Assembly (NCBI GenBank): GCA_018389105.1
Contig: JACATO010000604.1
Coordinates: 641,213 to 705,212 of the forward strand
DNA from: Nautilus pompilius
Taxonomy: Eukaryota; Mollusca; Cephalopoda; Nautilida; Nautilidae
Direction of reading: 5' to 3'
DNA: 64,000 nucleotides
Each line of letters opens with the position of its first letter. The first letter of the stretch is position 1. Positions 51,426-62,880 of this stretch are shown here, piece by piece. The position numbers and the translations under genes were made by a program. The notes below the pieces were generated by a model. That model worked only from the letters and a program-made list of their open reading frames with translations. It searched no databases and was not told the DNA's origin.

Positions 51426-52078
51426 AACGGGCACTAATGAGGTTTTTGCCAGCCACTCTTAGGGAACAGAGACGGTCGGGAATTAAGGATATAAAAGCTA
51501 AAGAAGGGAAGAGCAGCTTTTGTGTAAAATAAATGGTGAAACTAACGCTTTTATTCTAAAGAATCGTCAGGGTCCGACCCCAGCTGTTTGTTATGCTCGC
51601 TTTCTTGGATGGGAAAAACAAAAACAAAAAAGAAAGCGTATTTGTTGATAAATAGGGTCGGTGTATAAATAACTGGATGAAATCGTAAATTTTACATATT
51701 TCAGGTTAAATCGGTTTTAAAAGTCTAAAACATGAAAGAAATACACACAGCACGTGCATGGATATAAGGTAAGAAATATTTAAAATAATGTTTTCGTGTG
51801 TGTGTGTGTGGCTGTACCAGTATGTGTTAGATGACGTAATATATAGCATTCAGAAGTATATTATGATGTGTTAAATCGACTGCACTGTCAGACTGCTAAA
51901 ATCCCCTCTTTAGGGATCCCGGTGTTCGTGGAATTGGTGTACAACTGTAACACTTACTTTATTGCGTACTCTTTTTTTTTTTTAAATTACTAAACAGATG
52001 CTGAATTTTAAGTTGTATGATAACTTCGTTTTCATGACGCTTTTGCCTTACCTGCGGAAAGCTTTTCCTAAACCGCTG

Positions 52079-52079
<1 letters not shown>

Positions 52080-52118
<39 letters not shown>

Positions 52119-52376
52119 TCCAATTCTCTCTCTCTATGTACCGACGTCATCTCTCTCTCTCTCTCTCTCCATCTCCAATTCTCTCTCTCTATGTACCGAC
52201 GTCATCTCTCTCTCTCTCTCTCCATCTCCAATTCTCTCTCTCTATGTACCTACGTCATCTCTCTCTCTCTCTCTCCATCTCCAATTCTCTCTCTCTATGT
52301 ACCGACGTCATCTCTCTCTCTCTCTCCATCTCCAATTCTCTCTCTCTATGTACCGACGTCATCTCTCTCTCTCTCC
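52080..52376 (+). repeat. CT-rich minisatellite with GACGTCAT core (array A)
   Basis: Five units of about 52-57 bases follow a long (CT)n tract. Each has CTCTCTATGTACCGACGTCA (one copy CTACGTCA), a (CT)n run and CATCTCCAATT. The core resembles arrays B-D. Confidence 0.95.
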
Positions 52377-53098
52377 ACATAAAATGAGCTGGAGAGTTAT
52401 GACATCATCTGCCCACGTCAAAGATGGCAGAGATGAGTAGAAGGGGATAAAAGTAAAGACAGTAAAGAGAACAGAAGCGACGTAGGTGCCACATTAATGT
52501 GCGATAGGAAAAACAAGAGACTTTTGAATAATTGATATAGATGCGAGGCGGAGGGAAGGAATCCATTTAAAGAAACCAGCAAGGCAGGCAGATTGTAATA
52601 TATTTTGAACATCATTTCTTCCGACGAAGGTGAACTTTCAGTCAAAGGAAAAAAAAAATTAACAATCGAGTAAAAATAAAGGGCTAACAAAAAATGGGGG
52701 GGGCTTGGAGTTGTCTCCCTTGGAAGGTAAAACGCACTACGAGGTAAAATGGCGTGAACGACTTGGAATTCCTTCACATGTAATCACAGGGGATCTCTTT
52801 GGAGAGAGGTTCTTGTTGTTGTTTCAGGTAAGTACACATAAATTAAGTACCTTGTGGCTGATGAAGCAGCCATCGTGGATATCCAGCCACTAAGTAGACA
52901 TTAAATTAATTCCCCGGGTAATTTTGTACAAACTGAAAACTAAATTTTATAAGCGTTTAATATTTCAGGTAGAAGACGATCGATTAATTGTTGTTGTTGT
53001 TGTTGTTTTGGGGGGGTCAGGGTGCATTGATGTGAGGTAGATTTCTAATTTCAAATCATCCGTGACCGATGATGGAGCCAAATTTTGAAACAATAGGG

Positions 53099-53230
53099 GC
53101 GTTCGAGTGAAACCCGGTCGGATGCTATTTCGGGCCGGGTCTCCTTTCGGGGAGGACTGGGGTACCGGAACTCCGGGTTTCTGGGAGCACCAGCCCCGAG
53201 TGAAACCCCGACAAGCGGGTCTTATGGTAC
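53099..53230. repeat. GC-rich imperfect inverted repeat
   Basis: GTTCGAGTGAAACCCGG near the left end faces CCGGGTTTCTGGGAGCAC near 53172-53190. A further GAGTGAAACCCC copy lies at about 53198. It resembles the inverted repeat at 63450 and may be a small dispersed element. Confidence 0.35.
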
Positions 53231-53961
53231 GGTCTGGGACCCTGCTGATGTTCGCTCGCCCCACCCCCATACAAACACACACACACCAGTTAAGGGGGGA
53301 GCTTATTAACAGACAAACAAAGAGAAAAGGAAGCATATAATTCCCACCCTGTCTATATTACACACACACACACATATATATATATATTGCGTAAGACTAG
53401 GAAGCGAATACATAAAAATTCGCAGTGTCATCCATTTTCCTGGAAATCATATTACAATCGATCAAAAGAGAATTAAAAAAAAATAATAATAGACAAAACA
53501 GTCGATAGAAATCAAAACAATAAATCTCTTTTACACATCGCTTATAAATGTCAATCTTCCACCCGTTGTGTTTGTTCTGATGAAAGAAGCTAATAAACCC
53601 ATATTTTCTAGGAATATTTGTATATGTGTATATATATGCGTGTATGCGTCTTTTATTCTAAGCTGTATTGAAACATCCATTGCTTGAATTTATTTCATGC
53701 TAAACTTATTTCAAAACGCTATAATATATATATATATATATATTCCCTCTAACACTTTCAGATCCGTCTCGTTCGGTCGTCATTGGAAAGGGCTGTTCGA
53801 ATAACGGAAGAAAAAGAGCTCGGCGAATGGAAATAGTGAAATGTACATGAAGCGAATAACTTTCTGGCGAAACAGACGGCGAGAAAATTAAAGATAATGA
53901 TCGAGAAAACTCCGCGATTAATTAACAGAGAGGTACAATCATGGCGACAATTTAACAGGCC

Positions 53962-54017
<56 letters not shown>
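53962..54017. repeat. (AAT)n microsatellite
   Basis: About 19 uninterrupted TAA triplets. Confidence 0.95.
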
Positions 54018-54706
54018 GCTGAACAGTGCATGAAGTATAAGAAGCGTTCTGAGTATTCAGGGACAGGAGGAATAGCGGGAGGGGAAAACTACTTCCAAAG
54101 TAATTCTAACGAGCTTAGGTAGGGGCCATGGCAGCTCTCCTGTCGAGAAAACCATAAACGGATCCGTGAGAGTCATTGCTGTACGGCTGGCTCCTAAGAG
54201 CTGGTCGGGAAGGATCGAGACACGTGGAAAAAAAAGTAAATAGATATTTCTTATGCGAACCCCCCTAATTGCCGACCGCGGCCGCCCCTATTCAACCCCC
54301 TGAAACCGAAATTTTTAAGTGACATGTTCAGAAAACCCCGCGGACTCCTGCGATCGTCCCACTTTACTGGTAGAAGTGGGGGACGAAGTTTGTTAAAGTA
54401 CCATCCGGTTGCCTGAGGTGGGCACAAACAAACATCCAATTGTGGCCGCTAATTAAACGAATTCCTGACGAGTTCTGTCTCGTGCGGTTTGCCAAGTTGT
54501 TTTAATGAAGCTTTTTTTTTTTTTTTTAAAGTGGAGGGGAAATTCATAGGCTTCGAATATAAACAGATACAACTTTCTGGGAATCCGAATAACGGGTATA
54601 AAAAACATTAAGCATCTTTTTTCCGGTACTTAACCTTACGCGAGAAGTTAATCCGCTCGTTTACCACAAGTTTTTGCATATTTGTAACTACGTTTGATTT
54701 CCTCTT

Positions 54707-54707
<1 letters not shown>

Positions 54708-54760
<53 letters not shown>
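54708..54760. repeat. (AAT)n microsatellite
   Basis: About 17 uninterrupted TAA triplets. Confidence 0.95.
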
Positions 54761-56461
54761 GTTTAGGCCGTTATTGGGTGGCGTTGGTGACATTTATCGT
54801 AAGAATATGGCCTACTTTCAAACTATTGGAATCGATATCATCAACAGCGCCAATATGAATAAATAGGAGAATCGTAGTTATCTTCCCTGTACGCTGGCGT
54901 ATCGACACGAAGGTACGTCCACCAGGTGGACGCAATACTACACCGCAATTTATCTTCCGGTGTGAGAATTCCCATTTCTCTTCGCTCCGAAGTACGGCTC
55001 CGTTATCAGAAGGATTTGCAGCAACCGAACGGATATATCCAGAATTTAGATAAAATTATATTTTTAAAAGCAAAATAGAAGAACGACGACACCACTTCTT
55101 TTGCCATTGGGTTGGATGATATCTTACAGACTTTGTGGAAAATGGGTTTGTTTTTTTTTTGTTTTAAATTATTTATGGTACTAAATAAATAATACATTTA
55201 TTCGTCGCATTTTTCACTCACTAAGAGAGTATCCTGATGTGTGTGATTGGAGTCACAAGGCAGTATTTGATTTTTTTTTCGTCCTCACCCTAATAAACTT
55301 GAATATTAATGTCTACAAATGCTATAGAGAAAAAAAAAGACATCGAGGCAGATCTGTCCCGTTTGCGTATTTTTTTTAGATAGACTGTTGAAACATTCTC
55401 AAACTTGTCTGACGAAAATACACATTTCTCCTTGAAACGTTGTTCCGGAAAAATAACTTGGAAGGATGCTACGTAATATTATAGAGAAAAACAAGAAACC
55501 TGCGGGGGGGGCGACGAGGAGGATGAACTATGGTATGCCAATTTGGAAAAGAGAGAAATGACATTGAAAACAAATAATTTATGAAAAAAAAAAGATAAAT
55601 GTATGTCTTTACTCTTTTTTTGGAAATTCAGACACGCTCCTAAAGGAATTTCTTTCTTTTTTTGTAAATGGCATTGGTATACACGAGGAGGGAAATCAGA
55701 ACAACACAAATTTTGAAGAAGAAGAAGAAAAAAAAAGCACTAGCCGTTACCTTGGTCAGGTTTGGCAACAGAAAATCTCTCCAGCGCGTCCGTCCAGGCA
55801 GCAAGAAAGTTGTTTGGTTGGTGGAGCCCTGCGGCCGGCTAATAAATACATGTGGTCGGGGGCTAGAGCAGAGGTAATTTTAACAACGGTTTCTCCAGTC
55901 ATCGCTGCATCATACGGAGGCTGTCCTGGGTCGTTGTGATTAGTGGTTTATCCTGTTCCCACGGTGTGATGGGGCTACCACTGCTTTGTTGTTGATGTGT
56001 TCTTTTGTCCCTTTTGTGTGTGTGTGTGTGTGGATTCTAAAAAGTCTGGAAGTCATATTGTATGCAGAGAAAGAACGAATGACGGGGTTGTTTACACTGA
56101 TACAGAGATGGAGGCTGCATGGTCGTGGTGGGGGGTGGGTGGTCGGGAGACAAACCCAGGGCGCTCGAGGAGGAGGGGGGGGCGGTATTTTGTGACTGTT
56201 ACTTCCGGAAGATTTTTTAATGACGCGTATCTTACGCAAAATCACTTCAGTAGCCACTCCTTCCTTCTCTGCTCCCCTCCTACTTAACCCTCGACATCCT
56301 TCTCAAGGACCACCACGCATATAAGACACTTGACAATTGCGCGCCATCTACCGGCTCACACTTCCGTTTATAGCGCTTTTTGATCGCCCGTCCGTCGCCG
56401 CCGACCGTTTCCCAGCCCTTTTTTGTTTTGTTTGTTTGCTTTCTTAATTCTATAATTTGCA
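54761..56461. other. Non-coding flank, no gene seen
   Basis: Only short simple repeats, such as the GT run near 56016-56031, and chance frames are present. Confidence 0.5.
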
Positions 56462-57135
56462 TTTGCTCTCTCTCTCGGTAATGACGTCATCTCTCCTTCC
56501 CCCCCTCTCTCTCTCTGTAATGACGTCATCTCTCCTTCCCCCTTCTCTCTCTGTAATGGCGTCATCTCTCCTCCCTCCCCCCCCTAATCTCGGTAATGAC
56601 GTCTCTCCCTTCCCCTTCTCTCTCTCTGTAATGGCGTCATCTCTCCTTCCCCCCTCTCTCTCTGTAATGACGTCATCTCTCCTTCCCCCTCTCTCTCTCT
56701 GTAATGGCGTCATCTCTCCTTCCCCCCTCTCTCTGTAATGACGTCATCTCTCCTTCCCCTTCTCTCTCTCTGTAATGGCGTCATCTCTCCTTCCCCCTCT
56801 CTCTCTGTAATGACGTCATCTCTCCTTCCCCCCTCTCTCTCTCTGTAATGGCGTCATCTCTCCTTCCCCCCTCTCTCTGTAATGGCGTCATCTCTCCTTC
56901 CCCCTCTCCTCCCCCCTCTCTCTCTGTAATGACGTCATCTCTCCTTCCCCTCTCTCTCTGTAATGACGTCATCTCTCCTTCCCCCCTCTCTCTGTAATGA
57001 CGTCATCTCTCCTTCCCCATTCTCTCTCTGTAATGACGTCATCTCTCCTTCCCCCCCTCTCTCTGTAATGACGTCATCTCTCCTTCCCCCCTCTCTCTCT
57101 GTAATGACGTCATCTCCCCCCTCTCTCTCTCCGGG
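56462..57135 (+). repeat. CRE-bearing minisatellite (array B, 18 units)
   Basis: Eighteen units of about 34-47 bases have the form CTCTCTCTGTAATGACGTCA followed by TCTCTCCTTCCCCC. Eleven carry the full CRE palindrome TGACGTCA, six carry TGGCGTCA and one is cut short (TGACGTCT). A- and G-type units alternate in the first half, giving a higher-order period of about 71 bases; the last six units are all A-type. Confidence 0.95.
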
Positions 57136-57571
57136 CGCGGCGCGGGTGGGGGGGGGGACGAAGGGACGGAGGAAGTGGAAAGTTAGGTTTTGGTGACCAC
57201 AACAGTAAACGTGGCGGGAATTAATGAACCGAGTGAAAACGAGAGAGTGGCATCCGGGTGACGGGAGCAGTGACAGGTCGACACGACCGTGTGTGTGTGT
57301 GTGTGTACCCCGTCCTCGTTCATATATATTAAAAAATTCAAGTTTCCGAGAGGGAGAGATAACTTCACCTTTGTTTCTAAAGGTCAATCGCCGCGTACCG
57401 ATATCTCGTTAGCGCACTCAGCGTTTCCCCGACGGACCTTTTCAAACTGTTACTCTCAGGTAATCGGCAAGACGCGAGCGACGCCCCCCGAACCGAGAGA
57501 ATGCCCGCAAATGTATTTCCAAACTTTTTAAAAAAAACAATTAAAAGTAACGGGCGGTGGGGTGGTCCCTC

Positions 57572-57577
57572 CCCTCA

Positions 57578-57609
<32 letters not shown>

Positions 57610-57611
57610 TG
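57572..57611. repeat. (CT)n microsatellite
   Basis: CT dinucleotides with one interruption. Confidence 0.9.
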
Positions 57612-58276
57612 TCTTAAAAGCAATACCTAGGTGTTGGGATTTGTATTTGCATCCATCCTTACTCACCTGCGCAGTTATTCGTATCGAGTCCCGCGGCTGC
57701 CTCGACAGGCCCAGCGAGCACGAGTGGACAATGGGAAAGCCGAACGAACTCGGGTACAATGCAGGCAGTGTCTTAACCAGGTGGACAAGTCGTTTTATTT
57801 ATAACACATTTGAGCACGAACGGCGTGCTTCCGGTGATCTGACCCGCGTGTCAGCTCTGGATTAGTGTTATAGAGGAATTTTAGGGCCCGGGGAACGTTC
57901 TCCTTTGTTATCCGTGTCTGTCTGGTTTGCGGGGTGGGGGGGATAAATAAATAAATATCTTTACATGGTTTCTCAGATGGAGGAGCTGCCTCGTGTCGGT
58001 GAGCGATTCCATTCTCTAATAATCATTTATCCCTTTAAAAAACAAAAAAATAAAAACAAAAAAAAAATATTCCCGGCGATATGAAGAGTTAATGGTTGGA
58101 AGTTTACGGCATCAAAGTAAATAATGGGGAGCGGTGGGAGGGCACCACGACACACCAGACAAAGCAAACACAAGATTATCGCGGTAATCATCTGGCCTGA
58201 TTCTGTTTCCACAGCCCTAGAAGAGCGGGTTCGTACGAGTCTAGCATCGTGACACACGGGACATTCTGTAGAGACG

Positions 58277-58545
58277 TGAGAGAGAGAGAGAGAGAGAGAT
58301 GACGTCAGTAGTACACACAGAGAGAGAGATGACGTCAGTACAGAGAGAGAGATGACGTCAGTACAGAGAGAGAGAGATGACGTCAGTACAGAGAGAGATG
58401 ACGTCAGTACAGAGGACGTCAGTACAGAGAGAGATGACGTCAGTAGTACACACAGAGAGAGAGATGACGTCAGTACAGAGAGAGAGATGACGTCAGTACA
58501 GAGAGAGATGACGTCAGTAGTACACACACACAGAGAGAGAGAGAG
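58277..58545 (-). repeat. CRE-bearing minisatellite (array C, about 10 units)
   Basis: Units of about 20-31 bases read GAGAGAGATGACGTCAGTAC on the + strand, some with an added GTACACACA spacer. Nine carry TGACGTCA and one GGACGTCA. Read on the minus strand the core is CTGTACTGACGTCATCTCTC, the same as array B apart from one or two bases, so the array is inverted relative to A and B. Confidence 0.95.
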
Positions 58546-58919
58546 GCGGGGGCGAGCATTTTCTTTTGTATCTAAGCGACCTCAGCGCTGGAGAAATCAC
58601 TCCGGCGGAGGACGCATCTGCAGCAAAAGCGGTGCGGGTCGAAGTCAGGCCGCTTGCAACCTTCATCTTATTTGCCAAACTTTAATTAGACTTCAGCTGT
58701 TTCTACCCGTTTTTTTTTCTTTCTTTCTTTCTTTACGACGATCACTGGCAATTCGACAATCAGTAACAAAAGAAAACGTTCCCATAATGCGACGCGGCGG
58801 AAGTGAACCTTTACCCGTTCGACTCTAGTGGAACATGGATAAACGTCGGCTTGTGACGACTGGCTCCACAAATGAAAACCGCAAATAGAACAATGTAAAC
58901 GATTAAAGCATAAAACAAA

Positions 58920-58921
<2 letters not shown>

Positions 58922-58971
<50 letters not shown>

Positions 58972-59180
58972 ACGTCAGTACAGAGAGAGAGAGAGAGGGT
59001 GGAGAGATAGAGATGACTTCAGTACAGAGAGAGAGAAGAGATAGGTGGATAGAGAGAGAGATGACTTCAGTACAGAGAGAGAGAGAAGAGAGAGGGTGGA
59101 GAGAAAGAGAGAGAGATGACGTCAGTACAGAGAGAGAGATAGAGAGAGAGATGTCGTTAGTACACAGAGAGAGAGAAGGT
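58922..59180 (-). repeat. CRE-like minisatellite (array D)
   Basis: A long (GA)n tract is followed by five units containing GATGACGTCAGTACAGAG or the variants GATGACTTCAG (twice) and GATGTCGTTAG. Spacing is about 35-56 bases. It has the same orientation and core as array C but is more diverged; two units keep a perfect TGACGTCA. Confidence 0.9.
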
Positions 59181-59283
59181 AGGTTAAGATGACTATTTAA
59201 ATGAAAACTGTCTTTATCTTGTTGTATGGTTCCACAAAACAAACTTATGGAGATACGTTTGTTTGAAAGCCGTTATATATATT

Positions 59284-60854
59284 CAGGTGCATCTCAAAAA
59301 ATTAGAATATCGTGGAAGAGTTCATTTTTTTCCGTAATTTAATTCAAATAGTGAAACTTTCACATATTCTAGATTCATTACACATAAAGTGAAATATTTC
59401 AAGCCTTCTTTTGTTTTAATTTTGAAGATTACGGCTGACAGTTCATGAAAATCAAAATCCACCGTCTCAAAATATTAGAATATTTCATAAGATCAATAAA
59501 AGGAAAAAGGATTTAATATAGAAAATGTCGAACTTCTGAAATAATGTTCATTATGCACTCAATACTTGGTCGGGGCTTCCTTTTGCACGAATCACTGCAT
59601 CATTGGGGCGTGGCATGGAGGCGATCAACCTGTGGCACTGCTGAGGTGTTATGGAAGCCCAGGTTGCTTTGATAGTGGCCTTCAGCTCATCTGTATTGTT
59701 GGGTCTGGTGTTTCATCTTCCTCTCGACAATGCTCTCTATGGAGTTCGGGTCAGGCGAGTTGGCTGGCCAATCAAGCACAGTAACGCCGTGGTCAGCAAA
59801 CCAGTTATTAGTAGTTTTGGCACCGTGGGCAGGTGCCGTGTCCTGCTGGAAAAGGAAATCAGCATCTCCATAAAGCAGCTTGTCAGCAGACGGAAGCATG
59901 AAGTGCTCTAAAATCTCCTGGTAGATGGCTGCGTTGACTTTGGACTTGATAAAACACAGTGGACCAACACCAGCAGATGACATAGCAACCAAAATCATCA
60001 CTGACTGTGGACACTTCACAATGGACTTCATCAAGCAACATGGATTCTGTGCCTCTCCACTCTTCCTCCAGACTGTGGGACCTTAATTTCCAAATGAAAT
60101 GCAAAACTTACTTTCATCTGAAAGAGGGACTTTGGACCCACTGAGCAACGGTCCAGTTCTTTTTTCTCCTTAGCCAAGGTAAGACGCGTCTGACGTTGTC
60201 TCTGGTTCAGGAGTGGCTCGACACTATGAATGCGACACTTGTAGCCCATTTCCTGGACACGTCTGTGTGTGGGTGGCTCTTGATGCACTGACTCCAGCCT
60301 CAGTCCACTCCTCGTGAAGCTCCCCCGAGTCCTTGAATCGGTTTGCTTGACAAATCCTCTCAAGGCTGCGGGTCATCCCTCTTGCTTGTGCACCTTTTCC
60401 TACCACACTTTTCCCTTCCAGTCAACTTTCCGTGAATATGCTTTGATGCAGCAATCTGCGAACAGCCAGCCCTTTCAGCAATGACCTTCTGTGGCTTACC
60501 CTCCTTGTGGAGGGTGTCAGTGAATGTCTTCTGGACAACTGTCAAGTCAGCAGTCTTCCCCATGATTGTGGTTGTCTGTACTGAACCAGACTGAGAGATT
60601 CGTGGTATTTACACCGCATAAACAGTGATTTACTCAAACTCGAAATGGGATATTCTAATATTTTGAGATACGTTTTTTTCTATTTTCATGAGCTGTCGGC
60701 CGTAATTATCAAAATTAAAATTAAAATATGCTTGAAACATTTTAGTTTACATTGTAATGAGTCTAGAATATATATACAACTTTCACTTTCTGAAATAACT
60801 GACGAAGAAATATCGAACTCTTCCACGGTGTTCTAATTTTTTGAGATGCACCTG
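59284..60854 (-). mobile_element. Tc1/mariner element with IR/DR-type long terminal repeats
   Basis: The element starts CAGGTGCATCTCAAAAAATT and ends with its reverse complement. The terminal repeats are about 200 bases (59284-59483 and 60650-60854). Each has an outer and an inner copy of a CTCAAAA-ATTAGAATAT motif, the IR/DR layout of Tc1 elements in which transposase binds twice per end. TA follows the right end; TT stands in its place on the left. The internal transposase frame is on the minus strand. Confidence 0.92.
59520..60563 (-). pseudogene. Tc1 transposase, frameshifted
   Basis: The start is MGKTADLTVVQKTF at 60563. The N-terminal helix-turn-helix part includes HKEGKPQKVIAERAGCSQ. 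The DDE catalytic region keeps SDESKF, FQQDTAPAHG and SPDPNSIES, but in different frames. Shifts occur near 60365, between about 60270 and 60140, and after the SDES block, so no active enzyme can be made. The overall length and motif order match full-length Tc1 transposases of about 340 residues. Confidence 0.85.
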
Positions 60855-62239
60855 TATGTCTTTTTTAAAAAAACTATATATATATGTGCAGCGAGACGCC
60901 ACTTTAGAAGGGAACACGGTTTGCATGAATCGTGAATCTTAACAACAAGAAGACAAAGAGTTCAATGGCCGCCTTGGACATTTCCAGATCTTTATTCCCT
61001 CTTTTTGCCCTTTTCTGTTTTTGCCGCTACCGCTACTCATTAGGCTTTTTATCTTTTAAAGAAATCGTTAAGCTTGCTTACATAAGATCTCCGAAAAGAA
61101 CGGTGGATGTACGTCGGTCAGAAATAAGACGGTGTCAGGTGGTGTTGCCATTTCCATTTCTTAGAAAATTAGTTAGAAAACAACAACAAGTTATTTCGTT
61201 ATGTTGATGGTTTACTTCTTGCTATCTATTTCATATCTTAACAAAAACTGATTTATAGTCGTTTTACTGTTGCTGTAGTCTTAGCAAAAATGTTCTTAAT
61301 TGACGCCTCTCCTGTCAGTTTTTTTTTTATTTATTGGAAATAAAGGTGTGTCTGGAGGTCAGGTGGCCAGGTGCGAGGAACAAGCGAGTGGAGTCTTGTT
61401 TTGCTCTGTGGTATCGTTAAGGTAAAGTTCTTAAGTTTGCTTACCTGAACATTCGGTAAGGTTCTAAAACGAGGGAGGTGAGGGGTGAAAGAAAAAGGGA
61501 GAGAGAGACTGGGGGATAAAAGGGGCGAAACACTAAAGGATGAGAAAAGAGTAAATATCCGTGACTTTCTCTGTGTAGGTTGTTGTCGACTGGTAGAGAC
61601 GGACAGATTCTTCGACAAGAATTGGAGAGGGGGTGGGGGACAGTTCTCTGTTGGCGCCAGTGGTCCAGTAGGCTACTGGAATACTACGGTCGACAGCCAA
61701 AGTTCGACTTCCGGTTGGGACTGATGCAGTTCTGGCATACGTACCGCTCTGGCTACGGGCTTCCTTTCGCTCTTCTTCAACGGCTGTCGCTCGGGTGCCA
61801 GGCTCCCCTGTGGACATCGTCGACGAGTCGTCGTAATGGCAAGAATTCTAAACCTGGGCGCGCCGAACTTGAGCGAGAACCTCTGGAAGATGGCTTTACC
61901 AGAATTGAGCGGAACGAGAGATCTCTCCTCCCCCAAACTGACGTCACGATGACGCAAAACTCATCTTAATTCGCAGGCAGCGTCTTTAAAACCCGAAGAG
62001 TTAATCCGGCATAATCCAGTTTCACCCTGTAACTTATCAGGATTTTTTGTTTCAGCATCTCTGGTTCCTGCCTTTGGTAAACTGTTCTCTTAATTGCCGA
62101 TCACTGGCGATGTAAAAGCGCTCTATATGTGCTAATAATTTATTCAAACAAAAATCACTAATTCGTCCATTTATACTCCGTCACGACTGACTGAATTAAC
62201 TTTAAAAATATTAAACTTTCTTTACTTTTCATGTTTTCA
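60855..62239. other. Non-coding flank, no gene seen
   Basis: Short chance frames overlap on both strands at 61480-61970, but none has a recognisable domain or splice context. Confidence 0.45.
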
Positions 62240-62880
62240 AAATCAAAAAGTGTGAGTGAGTTTATATGAGTGCGATTCCGCGTGAGTCTATGGGAATATG
62301 TGGGAATCTGTGAGAATATGCGAGAGTTCAGAGTGAGTGAGAAGTTGGCATGCGTATGGACGTGCACGAGTGTGAGTGCAGAGAATAACCGTTAGTGTTG
62401 GTGAGTTCATGTGTGAGTATGTCTGAGACTATGCGAGAGTGAGTGAGAGTTTGGTCTGCGGATATGCGGGAGTATGAGTGCGTGAAAGTATGCGAGAGTT
62501 CAGAGTGAGTGAGAAGTTGGCATGCGTATGGACGTGCACGAGTGTGAGTGCAGAGAATAACCGTTAGTGTTGGTGAGTTCATGTGTGAGTATGTCTGAGA
62601 CTATGCGAGAATATGAGTGAGAGTTTTGATCTGCGAATAGGCGGGGATAATGAGTGCGTGAAAGTATGCGAGAGTTCAGAGTGAGTGAAGAAGTTGGCAT
62701 GCGTATGGGACGTGCACGAGTGTGAGTGCAGAGAATAACCGTTAGTGTTGGTGAGTTCATGTGTGAGTATGTCTGAGACTATGCGAGAGTGAGTGAGAGT
62801 TTGGTCTGCGAATATGCGGGAGTGTGAGTGCGTGAAAGTATGTGTGAATCCGTGAGAGTGCTGAGTGAGTGAGAGTATAC
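62240..62880. repeat. 172-176 bp tandem repeat, about 3.3 copies
   Basis: The marker CGAGAGTTCAGAGTGAGTGA begins at about 62321, 62493 and 62669; a degenerate fourth copy begins near 62841. Units are themselves rich in GTGAGT/GAGTG sub-repeats. Small indels separate the copies. Confidence 0.92.

Noticed and set aside
51998-52387. Ser/Leu repeat protein frames
   Set aside because: Direct translation of the CT-rich array A; the opposite strand is open as well.
56450-57387. Several repeat-protein frames on both strands
   Set aside because: Translations of array B; unit lengths vary and frames change, so no protein repeat is maintained.
58027-58828. Open frames through array C
   Set aside because: Repeat translation on both strands, without splice context or domain.
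61480-61970. Overlapping frames on both strands
   Set aside because: All four are similar in length with none favoured by motif or splice signals.
62328-62760. His/Thr/Ser-rich minus-strand frames
   Set aside because: They follow the 172-176 bp tandem repeat and break at its indels.
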